Shown: in pieces, positions 8,268-17,728 of the stretch
Position numbering within the stretch: position 1 is the first letter of the stretch
Layout: each line of letters begins with the position of its first letter
Notes under the pieces: model-generated
The model's database searches: none
Told to the model about the DNA's origin: nothing
Seen by the model: only the letters and a program-made list of their open reading frames with translations
NCBI RefSeq assembly: GCF_022664465.1
Contig: NZ_JAKREV010000001.1
Span: 1,095,840 to 1,159,839, forward strand
DNA length: 64,000 bases
Reading direction: 5' to 3'
Source: Sphingomonas hankookensis
GTDB lineage: Bacteria; Pseudomonadota; Alphaproteobacteria; Sphingomonadales; Sphingomonadaceae
Made by a program: the position numbers and the translations under genes

Positions 8268-10091
8268 TTACTCGACGGTCACCGACTTTGCGAGGTTGCG
8301 CGGCTGGTCGACGTCCGTGCCCTTCGCCACCGCGACATGGTAGGCCAGCAACTGCACCGGCACCGCGTACACGATCGGCGCGATCAGCGGATGGACCTTG
8401 GGCATGGTGATCGTCGCCACCGCGCCGTCGCCCGCCGCCTGGATACCGTCATAGTCGGAGATCAGCACGACCTTGCCGCCGCGTGCCTGCACTTCCTGCA
8501 TGTTGCTGACGGTCTTGTCGAACAGCGGGCCCGACGGAGCGATGACGATGACCGGGACATGTTCGTCGATCAGCGCGATCGGCCCGTGCTTCATCTCGCC
8601 CGCGGCATAGCCCTCGGCATGGATATAGCTGATTTCCTTGAGCTTGAGCGCCCCTTCCAGCGCCAGCGGATAGTCGGTGCCGCGGCCGAGATACAGGACG
8701 TCGCGCGCCGCGGCGATGACGCCGGCCATGCCCTCGATCGCCTCGTCATAGGCGAGCGCGGCGTTGATCGACGCGGGTGCCTCGGCCAGATGGCGCACGA
8801 TGCTGCGTTCCTCGGCCTCGCTCAGCCGCCCCTTCGCCTTGGCGAGGTTCGCGGCGAGCGCGGCGAGGACCGCCAGCTGGCAGGTGAACGCCTTGGTCGA
8901 GGCGACGCCGATCTCCGGTCCGGCATGGGTCGGCAGCAGCAGGTCGGCCTCGCGCGCCATCGTGCTGGTCGGCACGTTGACGACGACCGCGATCGTCTGC
9001 CCCTCGCCCTTGGCATGGCGCAGCGCCGCCAGCGTGTCGGCGGTCTCGCCCGACTGGCTGATGAAGAGGGCCAAGCCGCCCTCCTCCATCACCGGCGCGC
9101 GGTAGCGGAATTCGGAGGCGACATCGAGGTCGACGGGAACGCGCGCGAATTGTTCGAACCAGTATTTGGCGACCATGCCGGCATAGAAGCTGGTGCCGCA
9201 CGCGACGATCGTGACGCGCCTGATGCCCGACAGGTCGAAATCGGGGATCGGCATCGTCACCTTGCCCTCGAACCGCTGGAGGTACGAGCGCAGCGTCTGC
9301 GCGACGACGATCGGCTGCTCGTAAATCTCCTTCTGCATGAAGTGGCGGTGATTGCCCTTGTCGATCAGCGCGCCGGTGACGCCCGACAGCGTGACCGGAC
9401 GCTCGACGGGGTTGTTGTCGCGGTCGAAGATGTCGGTGCCGTCGCGGCGGCAGACGACCCAGTCGCCCTCCTCGAGATAGGCGATGCGCTGCGTCAGCGG
9501 CGCCAGCGCCAGCGCGTCGGAGCCGAGATAGACCTCGCCGTCGCCGTACCCGACGACCAAGGGCGAGCCGAGCCGCGCACCGATCAGCAGGTCGTCATGC
9601 TGGCGGAACAGGATGGCGAGCGCGAATGCGCCGTGCAGCCGCGGCAGGACCGCCTTCACCGCATCGGCCGGCGACAGGCCGGCCTCGACCTGTTCGCTGA
9701 CCAGATGGGCGACGACCTCGGTATCGGTTTCGCTGGTGAACACCCGGCCGCGCGCGGTCAGTTCCTCGCGCAGCGGCTTGAAATTCTCGATGATGCCGTT
9801 GTGGACCACCGCGACTTCGTTGGTCGCGTGCGGGTGGGCATTGTCAGTGGTCGGGCCGCCATGCGTCGCCCAGCGGGTGTGCGCGATGCCGATATTGCCG
9901 GGCAGCGGATGCGCGGCGAGTTCGGTCGCGAGGTTCTTGAGCTTGCCCGACGCGCGGCGCCGTTCGATCGACTGCCCCTCGACCGTGGCGATGCCCGCCG
10001 AGTCATAGCCGCGATATTCGAGGCGCTTCAGGCCATCGAGCAAGCGGTCGGCGACGCTCTCGGTGCCGATGATGCCAACAATTCCACACAT
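8268..10091 (-). CDS. glmS: Glutamine-fructose-6-phosphate aminotransferase (isomerising)
   Basis: A 607-residue GlmS. The N-terminal glutaminase starts MCGIVGIIG, with Cys2 as nucleophile, and two SIS sugar-phosphate isomerase domains follow, the first containing ACGTSFYAG and SQSGETADT. The C-terminus NLAKSVTVE is the usual GlmS ending. It makes glucosamine-6-phosphate, the first committed step to UDP-GlcNAc for peptidoglycan, LPS and the nearby wecBC pathway. It lies 33 bases downstream of glmU in the same direction, so the two form an operon. No glmS ribozyme is expected in this group and none was recognised. Confidence 0.97.
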   Translation of the reverse strand: MCGIVGIIGTESVADRLLDGLKRLEYRGYDSAGIATVEGQSIERRRASGKLKNLATELAAHPLPGNIGIAHTRWATHGGPTTDNAHPHATNEVAVVHNGIIENFKPLREELTARGRVFTSETDTEVVAHLVSEQVEAGLSPADAVKAVLPRLHGAFALAILFRQHDDLLIGARLGSPLVVGYGDGEVYLGSDALALAPLTQRIAYLEEGDWVVCRRDGTDIFDRDNNPVERPVTLSGVTGALIDKGNHRHFMQKEIYEQPIVVAQTLRSYLQRFEGKVTMPIPDFDLSGIRRVTIVACGTSFYAGMVAKYWFEQFARVPVDLDVASEFRYRAPVMEEGGLALFISQSGETADTLAALRHAKGEGQTIAVVVNVPTSTMAREADLLLPTHAGPEIGVASTKAFTCQLAVLAALAANLAKAKGRLSEAEERSIVRHLAEAPASINAALAYDEAIEGMAGVIAAARDVLYLGRGTDYPLALEGALKLKEISYIHAEGYAAGEMKHGPIALIDEHVPVIVIAPSGPLFDKTVSNMQEVQARGGKVVLISDYDGIQAAGDGAVATITMPKVHPLIAPIVYAVPVQLLAYHVAVAKGTDVDQPRNLAKSVTVE

Positions 10092-10124
10092 AGTCGTCTC
10101 TCTCCGGCGGGGATGGCCCGCTTG

Positions 10125-11483
10125 TTATTTCTTCGCGGCCTTGGCGGCCTGTTGCTTGTGACGGAAGCGCATCGCCCAGCCGGGGTGATCGGCGCGTTCG
10201 GCACGGACCAGCGCCAGCGCATCGGCCGCGACGTCGCGGGTCACGACCGAGCCGGCGGCGACCAGCGCGCCGTCGCCGATCTTGACCGGCGCGACCAGCG
10301 CGCTGTTCGACCCGATAAACGCGCCCTCGCCGATCTCGGTACGGTATTTGAAGAAGCCGTCGTAATTGCAAGTGATCGTGCCCGCGCCGATGTTGACGTT
10401 CGCACCGACCGTCGCATCGCCGAGATAGGTCAGGTGATTAGCCTTTGCGCCCACGCCCAGCGTCGTGTTCTTCACCTCGACGAAATTGCCGACGCGGCTC
10501 CCCTCGCCCAGCACCGCGCCGGGGCGCAGGCGGGCATAGGGACCGACGTCCGCCTTGGTCGCGACGGTCGCACCTTCGAGGTGGCTGAAGGCGTGGATGA
10601 CGACATTGTCGGCGACGGTGACGCCGGGACCGAACACGACGTTCGGTTCGATCGTCACGTCGCGGCCGAGCTGCGTGTCGTGCGCGAAGAACACGGTTTC
10701 GGGCGCGACCAGCGTGACGCCGTCGGCCATCGCCTGCTGCCGGCGCTTGGCCTGCCACGCCGCCTCGACCGCCGCCAGTTCGGCGCGGCTGTTGATGCCG
10801 GCCACTTCGTCCGCACCGGTTTCGATCACCACCGCGCCGCGTCCATCGGCGATGGCGAGCATCACGATATCGGGGAGGTAATATTCGCCGGCCGCATTGT
10901 CGTTGCCGACGCGTTCGAGCAGCGCCCACAGATCGGCCGAGCGCACCGCCGTCACGCCGCTGTTGCACAGGTTTACCGCGCGTTCATCTGCCGAGGCATC
11001 CTTATATTCGACCATCTTGGCGATGTTGCCGGCATCGTCGGCGATGATCCGGCCATAGGCGGCGGCATCGGCCGGGCGGAAGCCCAGCACCGCGACCGCC
11101 GGAGCGTCCGCTCCGTCCAGCCGCGCGGTCAGCCGTGCGACGGTGTCCGCCGACAGCAGCGGGGTGTCGCCGAAACAGACCAGCACGATGCCGTCATGAT
11201 CGGCCAGCGTTTCCTTCGCCTGCAACGCGGCGTGCGCGGTGCCCAGCTGTTCGCGCTGCCACGCGATCTCGACGCCCCGCCCGGCGACCGCCTTTTCCAC
11301 CTGTTCGCCGACCGCGCCGACGATCACCACCCGGCGGGTGACGTTCGCGGCGGACAGGCTGTCGAGCAAGTGGAACAGCATCGGCTGCCCGGCGAGCGGG
11401 TGCAGCACCTTGTGCTTCGTCGACTTCATGCGGGTGCCCTGCCCGGCGGCGAGGATCACGGCGGCGATCGGTTGTGCGCTCAT
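10125..11483 (-). CDS. glmU: Bifunctional N-acetylglucosamine-1-P uridyltransferase / GlcN-1-P acetyltransferase
   Basis: A 452-residue GlmU. The N-terminal nucleotidyltransferase has LAAGQGTRMKSTKHKVLHPLAG at about residues 11-32. The C-terminal half is a left-handed beta-helix acetyltransferase, with hexapeptide-like repeats and the motif NYDGFFKYRTEIGEGAFIG. It acetylates GlcN-1-P and then forms UDP-GlcNAc. The frame extends far upstream, but the ATG at 11483 (MSAQPIAAVILAAG) gives the family N-terminus. It is transcribed away from gph, which starts 61 bases beyond, leaving a short divergent promoter region. Confidence 0.97.
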   Translation of the reverse strand: MSAQPIAAVILAAGQGTRMKSTKHKVLHPLAGQPMLFHLLDSLSAANVTRRVVIVGAVGEQVEKAVAGRGVEIAWQREQLGTAHAALQAKETLADHDGIVLVCFGDTPLLSADTVARLTARLDGADAPAVAVLGFRPADAAAYGRIIADDAGNIAKMVEYKDASADERAVNLCNSGVTAVRSADLWALLERVGNDNAAGEYYLPDIVMLAIADGRGAVVIETGADEVAGINSRAELAAVEAAWQAKRRQQAMADGVTLVAPETVFFAHDTQLGRDVTIEPNVVFGPGVTVADNVVIHAFSHLEGATVATKADVGPYARLRPGAVLGEGSRVGNFVEVKNTTLGVGAKANHLTYLGDATVGANVNIGAGTITCNYDGFFKYRTEIGEGAFIGSNSALVAPVKIGDGALVAAGSVVTRDVAADALALVRAERADHPGWAMRFRHKQQAAKAAKK

Positions 11484-11544
11484 GGGGTCGTCTGTGGCAC
11501 ACGACCCTTGCCAATTCCATATCGCGCACGCCAATGCGGCGATC

Positions 11545-12219
11545 ATGACAAAGATTTCATTCGATATCGTCGGCTTCGACCTCGACGGGACCTTTATCGA
11601 TACCAGCGGCGACCTGACCGATGCGGTGAACCATGCGCTGGCCAATGCGGCGCGACCTTTGCTGTCGCGTGAGCAGGTCATCCCGATGATCGGCGGCGGT
11701 GCCAAGCATATGCTGCGCCAGGGGATGGAAGCGACCGGCGGCTGCGACGAGGCGGAGCTCACCCGGCTCCACCGCCTGCTGCTCGACCATTACGAAGCGC
11801 ATATCGCAGTGCATTCGCGGCCCTTCGCCGGCGCGATGGCGGCGCTGGACCAATTGGACGCGATGGGCGTGAAGGTTGCGATCGTCACCAACAAGCTGGA
11901 GGGGCTGGCGGTAAGGCTGCTGGACGAGCTGGACCTGACCCGCCGCTTCGGCTGCATCATCGGCGGCGATACGCTGGGGCCGGGCAAGTCCAAGCCCAAC
12001 CGCGCACCGATCGACGCGATGATCGAACGTTGCGGCGGCGGGCGCGCGGCGTTCGTCGGCGATTCGCATTTCGACATCGATGCGGCGAAGAATGCCGGCA
12101 TTCCGGGTATCGCCTGCTCGTTCGGTTTCCTGATGCAGCCGGTCGCCGAACTGGGGGCCGATGCAGTGATCGATCATTTCGACGAACTGATCCCGACGCT
12201 CGCGCGTTTGGGCGCCTGA
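11545..12219 (+). CDS. gph: HAD-superfamily phosphoglycolate phosphatase-like hydrolase
   Basis: A 224-residue HAD hydrolase. Motif I is FDLDGT (residues 11-16), motif II lies in VAIVTNKL, and the Lys/Asp motifs are in GPGKSKPNRAPI and FVGDSHFDIDAAKNAG. This pattern fits phosphoglycolate phosphatase, which removes 2-phosphoglycolate formed during DNA repair or oxygenation reactions. The ATG at 11545 is chosen because it sits just before the conserved core; the frame stays open upstream into the glmU leader. The exact substrate is inferred from family resemblance. Confidence 0.85.
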   Translation: MTKISFDIVGFDLDGTFIDTSGDLTDAVNHALANAARPLLSREQVIPMIGGGAKHMLRQGMEATGGCDEAELTRLHRLLLDHYEAHIAVHSRPFAGAMAALDQLDAMGVKVAIVTNKLEGLAVRLLDELDLTRRFGCIIGGDTLGPGKSKPNRAPIDAMIERCGGGRAAFVGDSHFDIDAAKNAGIPGIACSFGFLMQPVAELGADAVIDHFDELIPTLARLGA

Positions 12220-12244
12220 CCCCCTTCTCAGTCGAGGAATTGCC

Positions 12245-13030
12245 ATGACCCGCCCCGTCGCCCTCATCACCGGCGCATCGTCCGGTATCGGCCTGAGCTT
12301 CGCGCATCACCTCGCCCGCACCGGCCACGACCTCGTCATCGTCGCGCGGCGCGAGGACCGGCTGCGCGATCTCGCCGAACAGCTGTCGGTCGAACACGGC
12401 ATCGATATCGAGGTGATCGCCGCCGACCTCGCCGACCCCGACGACCTCGACGTGGTCGAGGAGCGGCTGGAGGCGGGCGATCCGATCGCACTGTTCGTCA
12501 ACAATGCCGGCTTTGCCGCGATGGGCAAGGTCGGCGAAGGCGACCGCGACGACATGACCGACATGCTGTTGCTCAACGTCGTCGCGTTCAGCCGGCTCGC
12601 CGATGCGGCGATGGCCGGGATGAAGCGCACCGGCCAGGGCACGATCATCAATGTCGGGTCGGGCACGCTGTTCACCAAGATGCCGGGCTATGCCGGCTAT
12701 GGCGCGACCAAAGCCTATGTCGCCTATTACACCCGCACGATGCAGGCGGAGGCGAAGGACGGCAACATCCGCGTCCAGCTGCTGATCCCCGGCGTCACCG
12801 CAACCGATTTCCACCATGTCGCGGGCAAGAGCGTCGACGACTTCCCGCCCGAACGGGTGATGGAGCCGGACGATCTGGTCGTCGCGTCGCTGCGCGGGCT
12901 GGAGCTGGGCGAGGCGGTGTGCATCCCGTCGCTGCCCGATGTGGCGGATTGGGAGGCACTGGAAGCGGCGGAAGCGAAAATCGCGCCGAATGCGTCGCGG
13001 GACCGGATCGCGGAGCGGTATCACAACTAA
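12245..13030 (+). CDS. Short-chain dehydrogenase/reductase
   Basis: A 261-residue classical SDR. The NAD(P)-binding motif is TGASSGIG (residues 9-16), NNAG lies near residue 88 and the catalytic pair is in YGATKAYVAYY, with the Ser in the preceding VGSGT segment. Such proteins reduce or oxidise alcohols and ketones in the cytoplasm. The start is 25 bases after gph and the genes may be co-transcribed. The substrate cannot be deduced; the sequence resembles the DltE/YqjQ-like SDR group. Confidence 0.85.
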   Translation: MTRPVALITGASSGIGLSFAHHLARTGHDLVIVARREDRLRDLAEQLSVEHGIDIEVIAADLADPDDLDVVEERLEAGDPIALFVNNAGFAAMGKVGEGDRDDMTDMLLLNVVAFSRLADAAMAGMKRTGQGTIINVGSGTLFTKMPGYAGYGATKAYVAYYTRTMQAEAKDGNIRVQLLIPGVTATDFHHVAGKSVDDFPPERVMEPDDLVVASLRGLELGEAVCIPSLPDVADWEALEAAEAKIAPNASRDRIAERYHN

Positions 13031-13190
13031 ATCCTCCCCGGTACGGGGAGGGCGACCGCCGCGAAGTGGTGGTGGAGGTTGTCCGCATACGGAGCCGTTG
13101 CGTCGCATGGCGACCTCCCTCCACCAGCTTCGCTGGTCCCCCTCCCCGCGGAGCGGGGCGGGCTGGAAGCGCCACCAATTATTAAGCTCC
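13031..13190. repeat. Dispersed palindromic repeat region, CTCCCCG/CGGGGAG family
   Basis: The noncoding interval between the SDR gene and wecB has a short hairpin (CTCCCCGGTACGGGGAG), then GGTGGTGGAGGT facing ACCTCCCTCCACC, and finally CCTCCCCGCGGAGCGGGG. This layered inverted repeat is typical of sphingomonad intergenic elements and has no coding potential. Confidence 0.65.
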
Positions 13191-13238
13191 CCCGGCTACT
13201 TTCGGCGTGGTAGCGGCCAATCCGGGTCGCGGGGGCGT

Positions 13239-14366
13239 ATGATGGGCAAGCAGATGCAGCGGATTCTGGTCGTATTCGGCACCCGGCCCGAAGCGATCAA
13301 GCTGTTTCCGCTGATCCATGCCCTGCGCGCCCATCCCGGCTTCGACACTCGCGTCGTCGTGACCGCGCAGCACCGCGAGATGCTGGACCAGGTCATGGAG
13401 TTTGCCGGGATCGTCCCCGATATCGACCTGAACATCATGACCGCCGGCCAGTCATTGGACGGCCTGACCGCACGGCTGCTGGATGCGCTCGGCCCGGTGT
13501 TCGACGCAGAGCAGCCCGATCGCGTGGTCGTGCAGGGCGATACCGCGACCGCGATGGTCGCCGCCCTCGCCGCCTATTACCGCAAGGTGCCGGTCGCGCA
13601 TGTCGAGGCGGGCCTGCGCAGCCACGATATCTATCATCCCTGGCCCGAAGAGGTGAATCGCAAGATCGTCGGCAGCATCGCCGACCTGCACTTCGCCCCG
13701 ACCCGGACCGCCGCCGACGCGCTGCTGGCCGAGAATGTGCCGGCGGAGCGCGTGCTGGTGACCGGCAATACCGTCATCGACGCGCTGCACATGGCGCGCG
13801 AGCGGATCGCCGCCGAACCGCAGCGGACGCAAGCGCTCGATACGCTGGCCGAGCGGTTCGCGGGCAAGCGCGTCGTGCTGGTGACGACCCACCGGCGCGA
13901 GAATTTCGGCGGCGGCATGGAGAATATCGCCCGCGCCATCGCCCGCATCGCCGCACGCGAAGACGTCGGCGTGATCTTTCCGGTCCATCCCAACCCGCAG
14001 GTTCGCGCACCGATGGAAGCGATCCTCGGCACCAATCCCCGCGTCGCGATGATTGCGCCGCAGGACTATCCGCATTTCGTCCGCCTGCTCGACCTGTGCC
14101 ACCTCGTCCTGACTGATTCGGGCGGGGTGCAGGAGGAAGCGCCCGGCCTCGGCAAGCCGGTGCTGGTGATGCGCGAGACGACCGAGCGTCCCGAGGGCGT
14201 GATGGCCGGCACCGCGAAGCTGATCGGATCGGACGAGGACCGCATCGTCGCCGAAGTCGGCACGCTGCTCGACGACCCTGCCGCCTACGCCGCGATGGCC
14301 AAGGCGCATAACCCCTTCGGAGACGGCCATGCGTCCGCCCGCATCGTGGAGACCCTCTATGCTTGA
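13239..14366 (+). CDS. wecB: UDP-N-acetylglucosamine 2-epimerase (non-hydrolysing)
   Basis: About 375 residues. The protein contains FGTRPEAIKLFPLI near the start, VQGDTATAM, HVEAGLRSHDIYHPWPEE, TTHRRENFG and SDSGGVQEEAPGLGKPVL, all conserved in WecB. It epimerises UDP-GlcNAc to UDP-ManNAc for surface polysaccharide. Starts at 13239, 13242 and 13254 are all possible; 13239 or 13242 follow a GGGGG ribosome site. The last 8 bases overlap wecC, so the pair is translationally coupled. The upstream substrate is made by glmS-glmU nearby. Confidence 0.95.
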   Translation: MMGKQMQRILVVFGTRPEAIKLFPLIHALRAHPGFDTRVVVTAQHREMLDQVMEFAGIVPDIDLNIMTAGQSLDGLTARLLDALGPVFDAEQPDRVVVQGDTATAMVAALAAYYRKVPVAHVEAGLRSHDIYHPWPEEVNRKIVGSIADLHFAPTRTAADALLAENVPAERVLVTGNTVIDALHMARERIAAEPQRTQALDTLAERFAGKRVVLVTTHRRENFGGGMENIARAIARIAAREDVGVIFPVHPNPQVRAPMEAILGTNPRVAMIAPQDYPHFVRLLDLCHLVLTDSGGVQEEAPGLGKPVLVMRETTERPEGVMAGTAKLIGSDEDRIVAEVGTLLDDPAAYAAMAKAHNPFGDGHASARIVETLYA

Positions 14367-15612
14367 ACAGCGGATCGCCGCCGCCGACACCTATGACGTG
14401 TGCGTCGTGGGGCTGGGTTATATCGGCCTGCCGACCGCTGCGGTCGTCGCCCGGTCGGGCGCGCGGGTCATCGGCATCGATGTCAGCCAGCATGTCGTCG
14501 ACACGGTGGCGCGCGGCGATATCCATATCGAGGAAGCCGATCTCGACACGCTGGTGCGCGACGTCGTGCTGCTGGGGCGCCTGACCACCGCGACGACCCC
14601 GGCGCCGTCGGATATCTTCGTCATCGCGGTGCCGACGCCGTTCGGACCGGGCCATGTGCCCGACCTCAGCTATGTCCTGAACGCCACCCGCGCGATCGCG
14701 CCGGTGCTGGCGAAGGGCAATACGGTGATCCTCGAATCGACCTCGCCGGTCGGAACCACCGAACAGATTCGCGACTTGCTGGCCGAATTGCGGCCCGACC
14801 TGTCGCTGCCCGGTGTGTCGGACGTGCCCGACATTGCCGTCGCCTATTGCCCCGAACGGGTGCTGCCCGGCCGCATCATCCTCGAACTCGTATCCAACGA
14901 ACGCTCGATCGGCGGGATCACGCCGGCCTGCGCAGAGGCAGCGTGCGGCTTCTATCGCCGCTTCGTCGAAGGCGCCTGCACCGTCACCACCGCCCGCACG
15001 GCGGAAATGGTCAAGCTGGTCGAGAACACCAGCCGCGACGTCGCCATCGCCTTCGCCAACGAATTGTCGATCGTGTGCGACAAGATGGAACTGAACGTGT
15101 GGGACGTGATCGAGCTGGCCAACCGCCACCCGCGCGTCAACATCCTGAAGCCCGGCCCCGGCGTCGGCGGACACTGCATCGCGGTCGACCCGTGGTTCAT
15201 CGTCGATGCCGCCCCCGAACAGACCCCGCTGATCCGCACCGCACGCGAAGTGAACGACGGCAAGGTCGACCATGTCGTCGGCCGGGTCGTGGCGATGCTG
15301 GACGCGGCGCCAGGTGCCCGCGCGTCGTTGCTGGGGTTGGCGTTCAAGGCGGACATCGACGACCTGCGCGAAAGCCCGGCGGTGAAGGTCGCCGCCGAAC
15401 TGATCTCTCGCTATGGCGACCGAGTCGACCTGGTCGAGCCGTTCGTCACTGCCCTGCCCCGGTCGCTGGACGGCGGGCGGCTGGTGTCGCTGGACGAAGG
15501 GCTGGCGAACGACATTCTGGTCGTGCTGGTCGATCACAGCGCGTTCAAGGCGGTGTCGGTCGAGGCTCGGGCGGGCAAGCAGCTGTACGATACGCGGGGC
15601 ATGTGGCGGTAA
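14359..15612 (+). CDS. wecC: UDP-N-acetyl-D-mannosamine dehydrogenase
   Basis: A 417-residue member of the UDP-glucose/GDP-mannose dehydrogenase family. The Rossmann motif GLGYIGLPTA is at residues 18-27, the middle domain has AEMVKLVENTSRDVAIAFANE, and the catalytic cysteine lies in GPGVGGHCIAVDPWF. It oxidises UDP-ManNAc to UDP-ManNAcA with two NAD+. The start overlaps the end of wecB. Together they supply an acidic amino sugar for exopolysaccharide or LPS, but no glycosyltransferase gene lies in this window. Confidence 0.94.
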   Translation: MLEQRIAAADTYDVCVVGLGYIGLPTAAVVARSGARVIGIDVSQHVVDTVARGDIHIEEADLDTLVRDVVLLGRLTTATTPAPSDIFVIAVPTPFGPGHVPDLSYVLNATRAIAPVLAKGNTVILESTSPVGTTEQIRDLLAELRPDLSLPGVSDVPDIAVAYCPERVLPGRIILELVSNERSIGGITPACAEAACGFYRRFVEGACTVTTARTAEMVKLVENTSRDVAIAFANELSIVCDKMELNVWDVIELANRHPRVNILKPGPGVGGHCIAVDPWFIVDAAPEQTPLIRTAREVNDGKVDHVVGRVVAMLDAAPGARASLLGLAFKADIDDLRESPAVKVAAELISRYGDRVDLVEPFVTALPRSLDGGRLVSLDEGLANDILVVLVDHSAFKAVSVEARAGKQLYDTRGMWR

Positions 15613-15613
15613 T

Positions 15614-15884
15614 CGGAAGAAGATAGGGTTTCCACGCGAAGGCGCGGAGGCACGAAGAAGAAGTTTTGATTTCGCGCAGAGGCGCAGAGAGCGCTGAGGT
15701 GTAGCGCTCGCCGCGACAGCGGCTCTCCATCCTCGGCCGCCGACCAAAACGAGGCTGCGCCAGACAGGCGGACACGGCCTGCTCCACAACACCTCTGCGT
15801 CCTCTGCGCCTCTGCGCGAACAAATCTCTTCTTCTCCGCGCCTTCGCGCCTTCGCGCCTTCGCGTGAAAACCCTATTTCTTCCG
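15614..15884. repeat. Large imperfect inverted repeat between wecC and the nucleotidyltransferase gene
   Basis: The outer arms CGGAAGAAGATAGGGTTT (15614-15631) and AAAACCCTATTTCTTCCG (15867-15884) match except for one indel. Inside, a block rich in GCGCAGAGGCGCAGAG faces CTCTGCGCCTCTGCGCG, and GCGAAGGCGCGGAGG faces CCGCGCCTTCGCG with the CTTCGCGC unit repeated. The right arm includes the stop and last codons of the neighbouring gene. It looks like a dispersed miniature repeat with no coding content. Confidence 0.7.
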
Positions 15885-16868
15885 AAACTTCGTCCACAAA
15901 TGCCGCGCCAGCATTGCCGGCGGCATCCTGAGCCAGTGCGAGCGGACGTAGAAGCCGAACTCGGTCCCCTTATGCCTTAACCGCCCCCAGCCATCGCGCG
16001 CCAGTAACCGCCGGGCGAACAGCGCATCCGACGCCACCGGCTCCCCGCCGCCGGGCGTGCCGTAAATCCGCCGCGCCAGCCGCAGCGCCCGCGCGACCGC
16101 TCCGGAAAGATCGTGCATCGCCGCCCGCTGCGTGAGCGAGGCCAAGAACCCCGCGTCCCGCTCGACGAACTCGCGCACCAGCCGGTCGATGTCCCACAGG
16201 TTGCGCAAGCCACCCTGCAGGTCGCCATCGGCGAACAGGTGCGCGGCGGCGTGGATCACCATGTCCTCGTTCGACAGCACGAACAGCCCGTTCTCGAGTG
16301 CCACCGCATCGGCGATCAGTGCTCCGGCATCGGGCGTCGGCCGTGCGGTCGGGGGCAGGATCGTGTGGTGGACGTCGATCATCCGATCGCGCTCCCGGTG
16401 GATCAGCGGCGGCAGTTCGTGCATCCAGCGGCGGTAATAGGCGTCGTCATAGGGGTCGGGCTTCACCCATTCCCACCCCGCCGCCAGCAACGCCGCCTCT
16501 ACCGCGTCGAGATGCTCGCGCGGCACGAGGATGTCGAGGTCGCCGATCGAGCGCCCCCGCCCCGCATCCAGCCCGGCGGCGACGAAGGCGGTACCCTTCA
16601 ACAGCACGATCGGCACACCCAAGGGCGCCAGCGCCCGGCGGGCCGCCTCCGCCTCCCACAATGCCGCCACCCGCCCCTGTTCGGCCGAGGCGCGAGCATC
16701 AGCCATGATGCGCGCGGCGGGAATGGTCAGACCCTCCAGCCGCACGGCAAGGCTGCCGATCAGTTGCTCGGCCCGCGCCGCCGCGATGACTGCGTTCCAG
16801 CCATCGGCATCCAACATGTCGTAGGTCGACGGGTCTTCCAGCGCCATGGCAAGCCACAGGGCGCTCAC
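15873..16868 (-). CDS. Nucleotidyltransferase family protein of the HPr-rel-A cassette
   Basis: A 331-residue protein of the uncharacterised nucleotidyltransferase family (NTP_transf_5 type). The probable active site is LLKGTAF (Lys91-Gly92) followed by SIGDLDILV, with metal-binding Asp110 and Asp112. A helical C-terminal region follows. The GTG start at 16868 overlaps the stop of the kinase gene as GTGA, so the two are translationally coupled. Relatives accompany HprK-like kinases in some RiPP clusters. The last codons lie in the arm of a large inverted repeat. The substrate is unknown. Confidence 0.72.
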   Translation of the reverse strand: MSALWLAMALEDPSTYDMLDADGWNAVIAAARAEQLIGSLAVRLEGLTIPAARIMADARASAEQGRVAALWEAEAARRALAPLGVPIVLLKGTAFVAAGLDAGRGRSIGDLDILVPREHLDAVEAALLAAGWEWVKPDPYDDAYYRRWMHELPPLIHRERDRMIDVHHTILPPTARPTPDAGALIADAVALENGLFVLSNEDMVIHAAAHLFADGDLQGGLRNLWDIDRLVREFVERDAGFLASLTQRAAMHDLSGAVARALRLARRIYGTPGGGEPVASDALFARRLLARDGWGRLRHKGTEFGFYVRSHWLRMPPAMLARHLWTKFRKK

Positions 16869-17728
16869 GCCACCTCCCCCCACAGCCGCTCGACCAGCGC
16901 CAACGCGGTGTCGGTGTCGGGATAGTCGATTGCCCGCACCGGCAGCCGCGCGACCAGTCCGGTCAGCGCATCGAACCCGCGCTCGCCCATCGCGACATAG
17001 TTCGTCGACGCCTGGGTCAACCGCACGAACGTCTCGGCTGGTTCGACTACGCGTACGTCGCTCGCCTGCCCATAGGTCGGGAACAGCAGCAGCGCCGGGG
17101 TCGCCGGCCGGTCCATCGCGGCGATCGCGGCGGCATCGGGGACGAGGTGGCGGATGTCGCCCTTCGGCGTTCCGGCCAGCAGCGGCCCGAACCGCCCGTC
17201 CGGCGCGGCGCGCTCCATCACGGTGATGGCTTCATTCTTAAGGCTGACGAGCCGGGGAAAGGCGTGGATTTGGCCACTCGCGGGATCGAGCAGCGCGAAC
17301 TCGTCACCCATCAACCGCCAGCCGCGCGTCATCAACAGCGCCGCCAGCGTCGATTTCCCGGCACCCGATTCGCCGGTCATCAGCAACGCCCGCCCGTCGC
17401 GCTCGACCGCCGAGGCGTGGAGCAGCAGGTAGCGGCGCTGCGCCAGCGCCATCTGCAAATTCATCCCCATCTCTGCTGCCAGCAGCCCTTGTGCCAACGG
17501 CAGCGGCGCGGCGTCGGGAATGGTGAAGTCGCCGCCGATCATCACCGACGGCCGCACGAAGCGCCGCCATGGCCGCGCGGCGAACAGGCGGACGTTGAAA
17601 TCGACGATGCCGTCGCTCGGCTGCGGATAATCGCGGTAGAGATCGCGCAGCTGGTCGACGGGACTGCGCCAGTCACTGCCGATGCGGAACCCCACCGGCC
17701 CGATCCGCAGCGTCGTCGCGTATCTCAT
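16865..17728 (-). CDS. HprK-related kinase A
   Basis: A 287-residue protein related to the kinase core of HPr kinase/phosphorylase. It has a Walker A motif GESGAGKST at residues 119-127 (Lys125) after LLLHASAVERDG, followed by GDEFALLD around Asp142, as in HprK. The N-terminal 100 residues do not resemble the HprK N domain. Known relatives in lasso-peptide clusters phosphorylate a precursor peptide; here the target is unknown. It overlaps the PqqD-like gene (ATGA) and the nucleotidyltransferase gene (GTGA), showing strict co-translation. No HPr gene lies nearby. Confidence 0.8.
   Translation of the reverse strand: MRYATTLRIGPVGFRIGSDWRSPVDQLRDLYRDYPQPSDGIVDFNVRLFAARPWRRFVRPSVMIGGDFTIPDAAPLPLAQGLLAAEMGMNLQMALAQRRYLLLHASAVERDGRALLMTGESGAGKSTLAALLMTRGWRLMGDEFALLDPASGQIHAFPRLVSLKNEAITVMERAAPDGRFGPLLAGTPKGDIRHLVPDAAAIAAMDRPATPALLLFPTYGQASDVRVVEPAETFVRLTQASTNYVAMGERGFDALTGLVARLPVRAIDYPDTDTALALVERLWGEVA

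Noticed and set aside
8079..11672. A very long plus-strand open frame of about 1197 codons opposite glmS and glmU
   Set aside because: The translation is Arg/Asp/His-rich with no family motifs, a typical antisense shadow of GC-rich genes; glmS and glmU on the minus strand have complete catalytic motifs.
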